64,000 bases of DNA, taken from the NCBI GenBank assembly GCA_944324495.1, contig CALUWN010000010.1:1-64000 (forward strand), read 5' to 3'. Origin of the DNA: an uncultured Mucispirillum sp. GTDB lineage: Bacteria; Chrysiogenota; Deferribacteres; Deferribacterales; Mucispirillaceae. This document shows positions 26,534-35,083 of this stretch, in pieces. Both the position numbers and the translations under genes were made by a program. Position 1 is the first letter of the stretch, and each line of letters opens with the position of its first letter. Under the pieces are notes generated by a model. It worked only from the letters and a program-made list of their open reading frames with translations. It ran no database searches and had not been told where the DNA came from.

Positions 26534-28528
26534 ATGTCTATCGGGAAAAAAATCAATATTTTTATTTCATCTATTGCACTACTGTGTATTATTAGTAATG
26601 CTTATGCTGTTTTTTCAAGTTTTACAGCAGCAGATTCAGCTGAAACTTTGGAATCAGAATACTTAACTGCAAATGCACTGCTATCTGATATGAATATTAG
26701 TGTTAGTTCCATTAAAAGTCAGTTCCTCAATTACGTTACTACTAAAAATAATGCTGATTTGCAGCAGTTAAATGATAACCTTTCAAATGATACGGTTTCT
26801 ATTTATACTTCTTTTATACAAACTCATTCTAAAACATTAAACCAGCTTGTAGAGGTGTATAAGCAGTCTGAATCAGCATATAAAAGTTTTTATTCTGATA
26901 CTACAGAAGCTAGTAAAATATTTATGGGATTTGTTAGTCAGGGTGATAAATTCCTTACTTTATTAGAGGACAGCCGCACAATTGTAGAAAAAGTGCATAA
27001 TACTGCAAATCGTAATGCAAGAAATTTTCTTGAACAGGATATTGAAGCAAGGCTTTTTTATGCTGATTTTTTAAACAGATTATCCCATATGAAAGAGTTA
27101 ATTAAATCTATACAAATTTCCACAAATGAGGTGCTTACTGGTACTTCTACAAATGGCAAATTGTTTGATATAATTTCTGCAAATTTAGCAGAATTTCATA
27201 AAGAAGCTGAATATATTCAAAAGGCAGCTAGAGTTGAATCAAATAGAAAACTTATGGACGATATTATAAATATAATAAATCAATTACAAACTATATCAAA
27301 ACAGGCTTCACCTATATTTCAGCAATATGTAACTCATTATGTTAATATGGATAAATCAAGCAATATAATCATATCAGATATTGTTACTATGTCATCTATT
27401 TTAAGCGATATTATGCGTAATGAAACAAAAAAAACTATTATAGAGCAAAACAGTGCTTTAATTATTTCTATTGTATTTGTTGTACTTTCTGTTGTATTTG
27501 CTGTTACAAATATTTTTATCCTTAATAAAAGTGTTGTATTACCTATTAGATATACTGCTACATTAATAAGCAGCTTAACCCATGGCGATGGTGATTTAAC
27601 AAAAAGAGTCAATATTAAAACTAAAGATGAACTTGGTCAGCTTGCTTCATATATTAATACATTTATTTCAAACGTTCAAGAGATTATAAAAGAAGTTAAA
27701 GAATCTACCGATGAGGTTGCAAGTAGTACAGACCAACTTTCAGCCACTATGGAAGAATTATCTACTACATTTGCATCTCAGGCAAGGCAGCTTTCTGATA
27801 TGGCTATTAGTATGGATACTATTAAACAAATATCTCAAGATACTTCCACTTCTTTAAGTAATAACATGGGTATATTAGAATCTACTGCTGTAAAAACTCA
27901 GCATGGAGCCGAAGCATTAAATGGCGTTCAAAATAATATGATAAATATTAAAGATGAAACAGTATCTCTCGCTGAAGCAATAGACAGGCTTGCTGCAAGC
28001 TCCTCCCAAATCGGTGAAATTTTAAGTGTTATTAATGATATTGCTAACCAAACTAACCTTCTTGCATTAAACGCAGCAATTGAGGCAGCTCGTGCTGGGG
28101 AAGCAGGACGTGGCTTTGCAGTAGTTGCTGATGAGGTTAGAAAACTGGCAGAACGTACTCAGCATGCTACAAGCGAAATTGAAACCATTATTGGCACTCT
28201 GCAAAAAGAAACTGAATCAGTATCATATGAAATGCAGCGTTCTGTAGACAGTGTTCAATTAGGGGTAGATAATATTGGTGAAACTAACAGCGGTTTCGTT
28301 TCAGTTGTTGATGGTATTCAAGAACTTAATAGAGATATGCAAAGTGTTGCTTCTCAAGTATCAAATCAATATAACACAATTGTTAGCACTAATGATAACA
28401 CCCAAACAATAGTGGCTGGTGTTGAAGAAAGCTCATCTGCTGTTAATGAAATAGCTAAAACTGTTGACCATCTTCAAACACGTGCATTACAGCTTAAAAA
28501 CACTATTAATCGCTTTAAAATTGATTAA
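26534..28528 (+). CDS. Methyl-accepting chemotaxis protein
   Basis: 664 residues from the ATG at 26534, which follows GGGGG (26524-26528); the in-frame TTG at 26522 is less likely. Helix 1 is at about 8-30, then a long helical periplasmic domain (30-310) without Cache motifs. A second helix lies near 312-335, then HAMP and a signalling hairpin with the near-invariant tip [21 protein letters not shown]. It senses an unknown periplasmic ligand and controls CheA. It is transcribed alone, divergently from the antiporter operon. Confidence 0.95.
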   Translation: MSIGKKINIFISSIALLCIISNAYAVFSSFTAADSAETLESEYLTANALLSDMNISVSSIKSQFLNYVTTKNNADLQQLNDNLSNDTVSIYTSFIQTHSKTLNQLVEVYKQSESAYKSFYSDTTEASKIFMGFVSQGDKFLTLLEDSRTIVEKVHNTANRNARNFLEQDIEARLFYADFLNRLSHMKELIKSIQISTNEVLTGTSTNGKLFDIISANLAEFHKEAEYIQKAARVESNRKLMDDIINIINQLQTISKQASPIFQQYVTHYVNMDKSSNIIISDIVTMSSILSDIMRNETKKTIIEQNSALIISIVFVVLSVVFAVTNIFILNKSVVLPIRYTATLISSLTHGDGDLTKRVNIKTKDELGQLASYINTFISNVQEIIKEVKESTDEVASSTDQLSATMEELSTTFASQARQLSDMAISMDTIKQISQDTSTSLSNNMGILESTAVKTQHGAEALNGVQNNMINIKDETVSLAEAIDRLAASSSQIGEILSVINDIANQTNLLALNAAIEAARAGEAGRGFAVVADEVRKLAERTQHATSEIETIIGTLQKETESVSYEMQRSVDSVQLGVDNIGETNSGFVSVVDGIQELNRDMQSVASQVSNQYNTIVSTNDNTQTIVAGVEESSSAVNEIAKTVDHLQTRALQLKNTINRFKID

Positions 28529-28541
28529 TCAAAAATTTTTT

Positions 28542-28563
28542 CTGCCCCTTATATAAGGGGCAG
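28542..28563 (+). terminator. GC-rich hairpin after the chemoreceptor gene
   Basis: CTGCCCCTT pairs with AAGGGGCAG around a 4-base loop. It is placed 14 bp after the stop codon but lacks a following T run, so its role as terminator is likely but not textbook. Confidence 0.5.
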
Positions 28564-28610
28564 TATTAAATACAGTTTCTATTGATTTGTTTCTTTTATA
28601 CTTTTTCGTA

Positions 28611-28638
28611 TTGACTACTATTATTATTAATATATATT
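28611..28638 (+). promoter_or_regulatory. Promoter of sodC
   Basis: TTGACT (28611-28616), 16-bp spacer, TATATT (28633-28638). The sodC ATG follows 28 bp later with a perfect AAGGAGG. Confidence 0.55.
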
Positions 28639-28665
28639 ATATCTATATCGTTCTAAGGAGGAAAT

Positions 28666-29229
28666 ATGAAAATAATTAAATTTTTATCCATCTTTGCACT
28701 TATCTGTGCTTTTTCTTTTCTTACGGTTTCAGCATATGCTCAAAAATTATATGACCCAAGAAAGGAAAAAAACAAAATTATTGTAAAAATGGAGCTTCTT
28801 GACAGTAAAAAAAATACTTACATTGGTGATATTATTGTTACAGAATCACCTTATGGGTTAGTTTTTACTCCATTTTTAAAGGGTAAAATTAGCGAAGGCT
28901 TACACGGTTTTCATATACATGTAAACCCAGACTGTGGCCCTGATGAAAAAGGTGTATTAGGTATGAAAGCTGGTGGCCACTGGGACCCTGCAAAAACTGG
29001 CAAACACTCTTTCCCTTGGGATAATTCTGGCCATAAAGGTGACCTACCAGCATTATATATTTCAGATAAAGGTGAAACCCCTAACCCTGTTCTTGCACCA
29101 AAACTTAAAAAATTAAGTGATATTAAAAACAGGTCGTTAATGGTACACATTGGTGGCGATAATCACCATGATCACCCAGCTGCTTTAGGTGGTGGAGGTG
29201 CAAGAGTTGCTTGTGGTGTTATTAAATAA
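28666..29229 (+). CDS. sodC: Periplasmic Cu,Zn superoxide dismutase
   Basis: 187 residues with a signal peptide ending A-Y-A/Q near residue 26. The metal site motifs are present: G-F-H-I-H for Cu ligands, then the Cys of N-P-D-C, G-G-H-W-D-P, the zinc-binding His/Asp region, V-H-I-G-G-D-N-H and the C-terminal A-R-V-A-C-G-V that closes the disulphide. It converts periplasmic superoxide to peroxide and oxygen, a trait often found in host-associated bacteria. Single-gene unit with its own promoter and terminator. Confidence 0.97.
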   Translation: MKIIKFLSIFALICAFSFLTVSAYAQKLYDPRKEKNKIIVKMELLDSKKNTYIGDIIVTESPYGLVFTPFLKGKISEGLHGFHIHVNPDCGPDEKGVLGMKAGGHWDPAKTGKHSFPWDNSGHKGDLPALYISDKGETPNPVLAPKLKKLSDIKNRSLMVHIGGDNHHDHPAALGGGGARVACGVIK

Positions 29230-29270
29230 TTTACTACAACTACCCTAACAACCAAATATATTTACAAAAA

Positions 29271-29306
29271 ATAGGAGCAAAGTTTTTATTTTGCTCCTAT
29301 TTTATT
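29271..29306 (+). terminator. Terminator of sodC
   Basis: A stem AATAGGAGCAAA / TTTTGCTCCTATT with a short loop is followed by a T-rich tail. Confidence 0.85.
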
Positions 29307-29411
29307 ATAAAATTTCACATAACATTTCCTATTTTTAAAAAATTTACTTGACTAATCATTAAAAAAAATGCAAAAAATATAGTTTACTATTTTATTTTTG
29401 TTTGAGGGTTT

Positions 29412-31268
29412 ATGAAAAATTTATCACAAAATAATTCATTAAGAAATATTGCAATCATTGCCCATGTTGACCATGGTAAAACTACATTAGTTGATGCTAT
29501 GTTTAAACAAAGCGGCGTTTATAGAGATAATCAGGTTACTGAAGAACGTGCAATGGATAGTATGGATATTGAAAGAGAACGCGGTATTACTATTACTGCT
29601 AAAAACTGCTCTGTAAACTGGCATGGTACTAAAATTAATATATTAGATACTCCAGGGCATGCTGATTTTGGCGGTGAAGTGGAACGTGCATTATCAATGG
29701 TTGATGGTGCAATATTACTTGTGGATGCTTCAGAAGGCCCGCTTCCTCAAACTCGTTTTGTGCTTAAAAAAGCACTAGAAAGAGGTTTAAGAGTTATTGT
29801 ATGTATTAATAAAATTGATAGAAAAGACGCTCGCCCTCATGAAGTTATTGATGAAGTATTAGATTTATTTATAGATTTAGATGCCACAGAAGACCAGCTT
29901 GATTTTCCTATCCTTTATGCTGTAGGCAGGGACGGTATTGCATCTCTTACTTTAGAAGAAAAAGGTAAAGATTTAAAACCTCTTTTTGATATGATATTAA
30001 AAGAAATACCAGCCCCAACTTACGATGAAGAATCATCATTTAAAATGCTTGTTTCTGATTTAGGTTACTCTGATTATCTTGGCAGGCTTGCTATTGGTAA
30101 AATAAGAAGTAATATTACAAAAATTAATGAAGGGCTTATTTATTTTAATGAATTGGGAGAGTCAAAACCTGCAAAAGTTTCAAAAATTCAGTCTTATTCT
30201 GGTATGGAACTTGTGGATAACCCAACACCACAACCGGGTGATATTTTAGTAGTTGCTGGTATGCCAGAAGTTACTATTGGTGATACAATATGTGCTAAAG
30301 ATAATACTGAACCACTTCCAAGAATTTCAGTTGATGAGCCTACTGTTGCTATGAAATTTACTATTAATAAATCACCTCTTGCTGGTAAAGAAGGTAAAAT
30401 TGTTCAAGCTGCCAAAATTAAAGAAAGGCTTGCTAAAGAAGTTTTAAGAAATGTATCTATTAAAGTGGAAGATGCAGTAGAAAAAGACAGCTTTATTGTA
30501 AAAGGCAGAGGCGAACTCCAACTTGCTATCTTAATTGAAGAAATGAGAAGGGAAGGCTTTGAATTAAATGTTGGCAGACCACAAGTAATATTTAAGAAAA
30601 AAGACGGTGTACGCCTTGAACCTATTGAAAATGTATATATTGACTGCGAAGAACAGTTTTTAGGTGTTATTACTGAAAAATTATCTATTAGAAAAGGCAG
30701 AATGACTAACCTTGTAAATAAAGGTACTGGCAGATGCCGTGCAGAATTTTCAGTTCCATCACGCGGACTTATAGGTTATAGAGATGACTTTTTAACTGAT
30801 ACAAAAGGTACTGGTATTATGAATACGCTTTTTGCAGGTTATGAAGAATATAGAGGCGATTTCCCTGTAAGGCATACTGGCTCACTTGTATCTGATAGAG
30901 CAGGGGTTGCTGTTGGTTATGGTTTATTCCACTTAGAACCACGTGGTCAGCTTTTTGTAGTTCCGGGTGACCCAGTTTATGAAGGTATGGTAATTGGTGA
31001 ATATAATAAAGATAATGACTTAAACGTAAACCCTTGTAAAGAGAAAAAACTTACAAATATGAGGGCATCTGGCAAAGATGAAGCATTAACTTTACGCCCT
31101 ATTCTTCCTATGACCCTTGAAAAAGCAATACATTTTATTACAGATGATGAAATGGTGGAAGTAACACCACAATCTATACGCATCAGAAAAACTATTCTTT
31201 CAGCACAAGAAAGGCATACTTTAAGAGGTAAAATGCTTCAAGGTATGGAAGAAGAATTTAATGATTAA
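29412..31268 (+). CDS. typA: Ribosome-associated GTPase TypA/BipA
   Basis: 618 residues. G domain with G1 A-H-V-D-H-G-K-T-T, the switch I region R-G-I-T-I-T, G3 D-T-P-G-H and G4 N-K-I-D. Domain II, EF-G-like domains III and V and the BipA-specific C-terminal domain follow, at the usual family length. It assists ribosome assembly and stress or low-temperature growth. It is monocistronic, ending at a hairpin terminator. Confidence 0.97.
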   Translation: MKNLSQNNSLRNIAIIAHVDHGKTTLVDAMFKQSGVYRDNQVTEERAMDSMDIERERGITITAKNCSVNWHGTKINILDTPGHADFGGEVERALSMVDGAILLVDASEGPLPQTRFVLKKALERGLRVIVCINKIDRKDARPHEVIDEVLDLFIDLDATEDQLDFPILYAVGRDGIASLTLEEKGKDLKPLFDMILKEIPAPTYDEESSFKMLVSDLGYSDYLGRLAIGKIRSNITKINEGLIYFNELGESKPAKVSKIQSYSGMELVDNPTPQPGDILVVAGMPEVTIGDTICAKDNTEPLPRISVDEPTVAMKFTINKSPLAGKEGKIVQAAKIKERLAKEVLRNVSIKVEDAVEKDSFIVKGRGELQLAILIEEMRREGFELNVGRPQVIFKKKDGVRLEPIENVYIDCEEQFLGVITEKLSIRKGRMTNLVNKGTGRCRAEFSVPSRGLIGYRDDFLTDTKGTGIMNTLFAGYEEYRGDFPVRHTGSLVSDRAGVAVGYGLFHLEPRGQLFVVPGDPVYEGMVIGEYNKDNDLNVNPCKEKKLTNMRASGKDEALTLRPILPMTLEKAIHFITDDEMVEVTPQSIRIRKTILSAQERHTLRGKMLQGMEEEFND

Positions 31269-31300
31269 TATTAATTATTATATTTAATTACTTATATAAA

Positions 31301-31336
31301 TGCTTTAATTTGCTTTTGTAGATTAAAGCATTTTTT
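31301..31336 (+). terminator. Terminator of typA
   Basis: TGCTTTAAT (31301-31309) pairs with ATTAAAGCA (31322-31330), followed by six Ts. Confidence 0.85.
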
Positions 31337-31403
31337 ATTCATACTATTATAAAATCTTTATGTTTTTAGTATCTGATGTTTCTATCCATTTTTTATTCTG
31401 CTT

Positions 31404-31478
31404 CACCCCCATTTTTTATTAAAAAAAGCTATAACTACTTGATAATATATGTAAAAATAGAAATAATTGTAATAACTG
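31404..31478 (-). repeat. Dispersed 75-bp repeat, copy 1 (inverted relative to 60.6 kb)
   Basis: The reverse complement matches 60637-60711 with a single mismatch. It flanks the outer end of an IS3-type terminus (TGAACTTACCC..., starting near 31477). Confidence 0.85.
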
Positions 31479-31892
31479 AACTTACCCAAAAATTTTGTAC
31501 TAAACCATTTCAAATAATTCTCTTTCCTGTAAAGGTGTAAGTCCATTGCTTTTAATTCTATGATTATTATAGAAATCTAAATATTTTTCAAGTTCATATT
31601 TAAACTGTTCTATATTTTTAAATTTATTTATATAAACAAATTCACATTTTAAAGTTGCAAAGAAACTTTCTATAACTGCATTGTCGTAACAATTACCGCG
31701 TCTTGACATGCTCTGTTCTATATTGTTTTCTTCTAATAACTTTCTAAATTCATTAGCCTGGTATAATATTCCTTGGTCTGAATGTATAAGTAGACTAGTC
31801 GTATCATTTGTTTTATGTATTGCATCTTTTAAATTATCTATTACCATTGCTTCATTATTACATTTACTTACACTGTATGATGTGATTAGCAT
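31477..31892 (-). pseudogene. IS3-family transposase remnant (C-terminal part)
   Basis: Codons 31892-31500 encode the last 130 residues of an OrfB-type integrase: the second catalytic Asp in H-S-D-Q-G, the S-R-R-G-N-C-Y-D-N-A motif, the catalytic Glu in E-S-F-F-A-T-L-K and the C-terminal Y-N-x-x-R. The first Asp and all the N-terminal half are missing, and no OrfA is present. Beyond the stop, the plus strand reads TGAACTTACCC..., a typical IS3/IS150-like terminus, so one real end survives at about 31477. The 5' break abuts the small RHH gene at 31896. The remnant should be inactive. Confidence 0.88.
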
Positions 31893-31895
31893 TTA

Positions 31896-32078
31896 CTACT
31901 GGCTTTTCATCTCTTTTTTGATAAGCTGGCGAATATATGTTGCTATACTTCCAAGCTCTTTTTCTTCTACTTGTTTTTTTACAAAATCATACATATCCTG
32001 CGACATCATTATTTTAATGCCATAACTTTCACCTTTATCATCAATAGGCTTCCTACCCGGTTTCTTTTTTTCACTCAT
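31896..32078 (-). CDS. Small ribbon-helix-helix DNA-binding protein
   Basis: 60 residues: a basic N-terminal tail (K-K-P-G-R-K-P), a short strand (G-I-K-I-M-M), then two helices ending in Y-I-R-Q-L-I-K-K-E-M, the pattern of CopG/Arc-like repressors and antitoxins. Its ATG overlaps the stop of a 17-codon leader peptide (ATGA), so translation is probably coupled. No toxin gene is found next to it. It may be the surviving half of a toxin-antitoxin pair or a plasmid/island regulator. It ends next to the broken IS3 remnant. Confidence 0.6.
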   Translation of the reverse strand: MSEKKKPGRKPIDDKGESYGIKIMMSQDMYDFVKKQVEEKELGSIATYIRQLIKKEMKSQ

Positions 32079-32128
32079 ATTGTACCCCTTATTAAACTTT
32101 TATTTTCAAATTCGGTCCAGCTACGCAT
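32075..32128 (-). CDS. 17-residue leader peptide coupled to the RHH gene
   Basis: ATG at 32128 with AGGAGG eight bases before it. The 17-codon frame ends in a TGA sharing bases with the ATG of the RHH gene. The ribosome binding site lies in the 22-base loop of the hairpin 32125-32160, and the start codon is in its stem, so folding could control coupled translation. The peptide itself shows no similarity to anything I know. Confidence 0.4.
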   Translation of the reverse strand: MRSWTEFENKSLIRGTI

Positions 32129-32196
32129 TTCTATTTCCTCCTTATTCAGTCGGGAAATGCTTGCGTCGCAAAAAACGCTCCCCTTGAATTTGAAAA
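32103..32196 (-). repeat. Structured repeat unit 1 (nested hairpins)
   Basis: Outer arms TTTTCAAATTC (32103-32113) and GAATTTGAAAA (32186-32196) are perfectly complementary. The inner stem GCATTTC (32125-32131) / GAAATGC (32154-32160) encloses a 22-base loop. A second unit with the same layout but different stem bases lies at 32210-32299. Confidence 0.7.
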
Positions 32197-32209
32197 ACCA
32201 CGCAACTAC

Positions 32210-32299
32210 GGAAGTAAATATCCAGCCAATATTTCTTATTCCTCCCTATTCGGTCGGGAAATATTGTCCTCGCTGGGAAACGCTCGCCTTGTTGCTTTC
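32210..32299 (-). repeat. Structured repeat unit 2 (nested hairpins)
   Basis: Inner stem AATATTTC (32228-32235) / GAAATATT (32258-32265) around a 22-base loop whose sequence is nearly the same as in unit 1. Outer arms GGAAGTAA (32210-32217) and TTGCTTTC (32292-32299) pair with two G-T wobbles. Stem bases differ from unit 1 at both sides in a compensating way. The right-hand spacer carries a shared AAACGCTC(C/G)CCTT segment. Confidence 0.65.
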
Positions 32300-32401
32300 G
32301 CAAGCGACGGCTCATCCTGAGCCTACATTATATATTTTTTATAATATAATACATAATCAAAATAATTTCAATACTTTTTTATATTTTATTATCCTTTTTT
32401 A

Positions 32402-32430
32402 TTGACAAGGCTAAATAATTATAGTATATA
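32402..32430 (+). promoter_or_regulatory. Promoter of the 31-residue peptide gene
   Basis: Perfect TTGACA (32402-32407), 17-bp spacer, TATATA (32425-32430). The Shine-Dalgarno AGGAGG of the peptide follows at 32472-32477. Confidence 0.6.
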
Positions 32431-32484
32431 TAATTATCAGCTGAAAGGTTGATGTTGTTTGACTTTTTTATAGGAGGTGCAAAG

Positions 32485-32580
32485 TTGGGTATATTAAAGA
32501 AGCTCAAGATTGCTAACCAAGTTTTAAGATTGCTCGCAACAATCTTAAAACTCATAAAGTTAGCAAAAGAGCTAATTTAA
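32485..32580 (+). CDS. 31-residue cationic amphipathic peptide
   Basis: A TTG codon at 32485 lies seven bases after a perfect AGGAGG (32472-32477) and opens 31 codons ending in TAA. The peptide is rich in Leu, Ile and Lys (start M-G-I-L-K-K-L-K, end A-K-E-L-I). Charged residues recur every three to four positions, so it should form a cationic amphipathic helix. Such peptides are typical of type I toxins, small membrane proteins or phenol-soluble-modulin-like peptides; I cannot choose between these. The coding sequence folds almost completely on itself. It has its own promoter and a downstream hairpin, and lies in an island with an RHH gene and IS debris. The non-ATG start is unusual and would keep expression low. 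Confidence 0.55.
   Translation: MGILKKLKIANQVLRLLATILKLIKLAKELI
32494..32580 (+). repeat. Nested inverted repeats spanning the peptide coding sequence
   Basis: The inner arms GTTTTAAGATTG (32521-32532) and CAATCTTAAAAC (32540-32551) are perfect. The next arms are TTGCTAAC (32510-32517) and GTTAGCAA (32559-32566), then AGCTC (32501-32505) with GAGCT (32569-32573), then TTAAA with TTTAA. Together about 30 base pairs fold into one long hairpin covering most of the reading frame. Confidence 0.8.
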
Positions 32581-32585
32581 ACTAA

Positions 32586-32618
32586 AAACCAAGGGGCTAC
32601 AAGTTAGCCCTGCGGTTT
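32586..32618. terminator. Hairpin after the peptide gene
   Basis: AAACC-aa-GGGGCTA (32586-32599) pairs with TAGCCCT-gc-GGTTT (32605-32618). A T run follows only when read on the minus strand, so on the plus strand it may stabilise the transcript end rather than terminate by itself. Confidence 0.55.
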
Positions 32619-32664
32619 ATACCCATAATATAAAGCCACTTTCCTATTTTGTCAAGCAAAAGAA

Positions 32665-32693
32665 AAGCCCTGCATAATCATAATGCAGGGCTT
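32665..32693 (-). terminator. Terminator of the small membrane protein gene
   Basis: AAGCCCTGCAT (32665-32675) pairs with ATGCAGGGCTT (32683-32693). On the minus strand the stem is followed by a T-rich tail. Confidence 0.8.
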
Positions 32694-32700
32694 AATTATT

Positions 32701-33143
32701 TTAAATATTATACATAAGCAGACTTATATAAAAACGAACCATAAATACTGTTGCAATAGTCAATAATATCAATATTACTATTTCTAAAATATCATATATT
32801 TTATTATATCTATTACCTTTTATTTTATCTTTATACCACATATTATATAAAGATTTTTCTACTTCAAAAGATATAGCATTCTGCCCTATTATCATAGATA
32901 TAAATATAAGCAGTATAGATACACCAAAAATACTGATTGTAACCACACTGTATGCCATAATATTATAAGTAATAATATTATTTTTAAAAAACTGCACAAG
33001 TAATGTAAAAAATAAACCTAATGTAGATATAGAATAAGTCAGCACTGCTTTAAAAACAAAACAGTATTGTCTCGCAGCATCATATTTGCATTATCTACTG
33101 TTTTATAATGCTCTTCATATTGTCTTTTTTTAGGTATAGCCAC
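32701..33143 (-). pseudogene. Small membrane protein gene with a -1 frameshift and no clear start
   Basis: Codons 33045-32701 encode about 114 residues with three to four hydrophobic helices (two near the start, one at the end). No good start exists in this frame. Upstream, another frame (about 33143-33042) encodes a well-formed polar N-terminus (A-I-P-K-K-R-Q-Y-E-E-H...M-M-L-R-D-N-T-V-L-F-L-K) that stops at a TGA just after the sequence T-TTA-AAG. A -1 shift there joins it smoothly to the membrane part. AGGAGG sits at the 5' end, but no ATG, GTG or TTG lies at correct distance. It is either a decayed gene or a programmed frameshift. Family not recognised. Confidence 0.5.
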
Positions 33144-33145
33144 CT

Positions 33146-33185
33146 CCTGTATAATAATATATCACTAAATATATTATTATACAGG
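33146..33185. repeat. Perfect 17-bp inverted repeat overlapping a ribosome binding site
   Basis: CCTGTATAATAATATAT (33146-33162) and its exact complement (33169-33185) surround a 6-base loop. The left arm overlaps the AGGAGG of the frameshifted membrane protein gene (minus strand). It could act as operator or mRNA hairpin. Confidence 0.75.
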
Positions 33186-33230
33186 CAATGTAATATATAT
33201 TATTTTTTCCATTTTTATTTCCTATATAAA

Positions 33231-33262
33231 AAATGGTGGAAAGTTTACACTTTCCACCATTT
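33231..33262 (-). terminator. Terminator of the hydrogenase operon
   Basis: AAATGGTGGAAAG (33231-33243) pairs perfectly with CTTTCCACCATTT (33250-33262). On the minus strand it is followed by Ts, 22 bp after the hybC stop. Confidence 0.9.
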
Positions 33263-33283
33263 AAAAATTTATCAGTTTTATAA

Positions 33284-34993
33284 TTATCTGATTCTTACGC
33301 TTACGCCTTCTTTACCTTCTGGGTCAATAGTGTGAACAGCGCATGCAATACATGGGTCAAAAGAGTGGATAGAACGGATAATTTCAAGTGGTTCTTCCAT
33401 TTTTGCCACAGGAAGATTCATTAATGATTCTTCATAAGGTCCTTGTCTTCCTTTGTCATCCCTTGGGCCTGCTGTCCAAGTTGAAGGAACTACTGCACTA
33501 TAGTTTTCTATTACACCGTTTTTAATTTTTACCCAGTGAGAAAGCATACCACGTGGTGCTTCGTTGAAGCCTGCACCTTGGAATTCACCTTGTGGTACTT
33601 CTTTTAAGTAGTTTACATATGATTGGTCTGTTTTGCAGTTATCAAGTAATGTATTTAAGCAGTTATATGCATGGTCAACCATTAATAATGCTCTTATTGC
33701 TCTTGCAGCATTTCTACCCATTACAGAGTTTAATTGTGGCAACTGAATACCAGCTTTAGATGCTACAAAGTCAACATATTTTTTAACAAGTGGGTCGCCT
33801 GCCATATAGCCTGCTAATACTTGTGCAATAGGACCAGTTTGTGTTACTTGGTCTTCAAACCTTGGAGCTTTTGCCCAAGAATATTTACCGTTTTCTTCCC
33901 AGTTAGTGTAAGATGGAACTTGGTCACCATCGTATGGGTGAAGAGTATCTTGTGCATTTTTATACCATGCATGAGTAGTATTTTCTGTAATACCTTTTCT
34001 TAACGTTTCATCTTTCCAAGTTTTGATTTCTCTAAATTGTGTACCATTCATAATAATACCACCTTTTAAACCAAATTCAGTTAATGCTGAATTCATTGGA
34101 ACATCTGGTACAGCAATATAGTTATCAGAACATTTACCTAAGTTAAACCATTCTTTATAAGCACTAGCAATTGCTATAACATCAGGAATGTAAGCATTTC
34201 TTACAAATGCTGCAACTTCATCAAGAAGTTTTTTAATCCACTGAACTCTTTCCATGTTAAGAGCAGCCATACTGTCAAAGTTAATAGCAGTAGATACGCC
34301 ACCAACTGTTAAGTTTTGAATGTGTGGGTTTTTACTACCGATAATAGCAACTGCTTCTGCTATTTTTCTTTGATATTCTAATGCTTCTAAGTAGTGAGCA
34401 AAACCTAATAAGTTTATCTCAGGTGTTAATCTCATTGCTGGGTGACCCCAGTAGCCAGAGCCATAAATACCTAAACTTTTAGTAGTTGCAAAAGAAACAA
34501 GTCTATCTTTAGCATTTTTCATAGCATTAAATGAGTTTGTTGCCCATGCTTTGCCATCTGGAGAAAAGTTTGCTAAAGATTCTGCAACTTTTGCTGTTGC
34601 CTGTGGGTCTGCTTTAGTTGCACTAATAATATCCACCCAGTCTAATGCTGTTAAGTGGTAAAAGTGTACTATATGGTCTTGCAAAGACTGCATAGTACTT
34701 ACTAAGTTTCTTAACATATGAGCATTTAATGGTACTTCCACATTCAATGCATCTTCAACAGTTCTAATAGAGCATAACGCGTGAGTAGTAGTACATACAC
34801 CGCAAAAACGTTGTGTCATAGCCCATGCACTGCGTGGGTCTTTTCCTCTCATAATTGTTTCAATACCTCTAAATGCTTGAGCTGAAGACCAAGAGTTTGC
34901 AACTTTTCCTCCATTAACTTCTACATCTATACGGAGGTGCCCTTCAATCCTTGTAATAGGGTCAACTGTAATTCTATTTCCATTTACTGGCAT
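33284..34993 (-). CDS. hybC: [NiFe] hydrogenase large subunit
   Basis: 569 residues with the N-terminal nickel ligands in R-F-C64-G-V-C67-T-T-T-H and the C-terminal pair in D-P-C548-I-A-C551-A-V-H. Fifteen residues after the final His are the tail that a specific protease (HybD type) must remove after Ni insertion. It carries the H2-splitting centre in the periplasm, exported with the Tat-bearing small subunit. Last gene of hybO-A-B-C, in the same order as E. coli hydrogenase-2. No hybD or hypA-F maturation genes follow; they must be elsewhere. Confidence 0.98.
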   Translation of the reverse strand: MPVNGNRITVDPITRIEGHLRIDVEVNGGKVANSWSSAQAFRGIETIMRGKDPRSAWAMTQRFCGVCTTTHALCSIRTVEDALNVEVPLNAHMLRNLVSTMQSLQDHIVHFYHLTALDWVDIISATKADPQATAKVAESLANFSPDGKAWATNSFNAMKNAKDRLVSFATTKSLGIYGSGYWGHPAMRLTPEINLLGFAHYLEALEYQRKIAEAVAIIGSKNPHIQNLTVGGVSTAINFDSMAALNMERVQWIKKLLDEVAAFVRNAYIPDVIAIASAYKEWFNLGKCSDNYIAVPDVPMNSALTEFGLKGGIIMNGTQFREIKTWKDETLRKGITENTTHAWYKNAQDTLHPYDGDQVPSYTNWEENGKYSWAKAPRFEDQVTQTGPIAQVLAGYMAGDPLVKKYVDFVASKAGIQLPQLNSVMGRNAARAIRALLMVDHAYNCLNTLLDNCKTDQSYVNYLKEVPQGEFQGAGFNEAPRGMLSHWVKIKNGVIENYSAVVPSTWTAGPRDDKGRQGPYEESLMNLPVAKMEEPLEIIRSIHSFDPCIACAVHTIDPEGKEGVSVRIR

Positions 34994-35083
34994 ATAATTC
35001 TCCTTTTTTATAATTCTTTATGGGGCTTTTGCCCGCAAGGCATAGTGAAAACTATACCCTCTATCTGCTTTTAAACTAGCAGA

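Noticed and set aside
32103-32299. CRISPR-like direct repeats
   Set aside because: Only two units, about 103 bp apart, with diverged stems and no spacers of uniform size; the structure is that of folded elements, not a CRISPR array.
31708-32405. Plus-strand hydrophobic reading frames across the IS remnant and structured repeats
   Set aside because: They run antisense to the transposase remnant and RHH gene, lack start signals and have composition of shadow frames.
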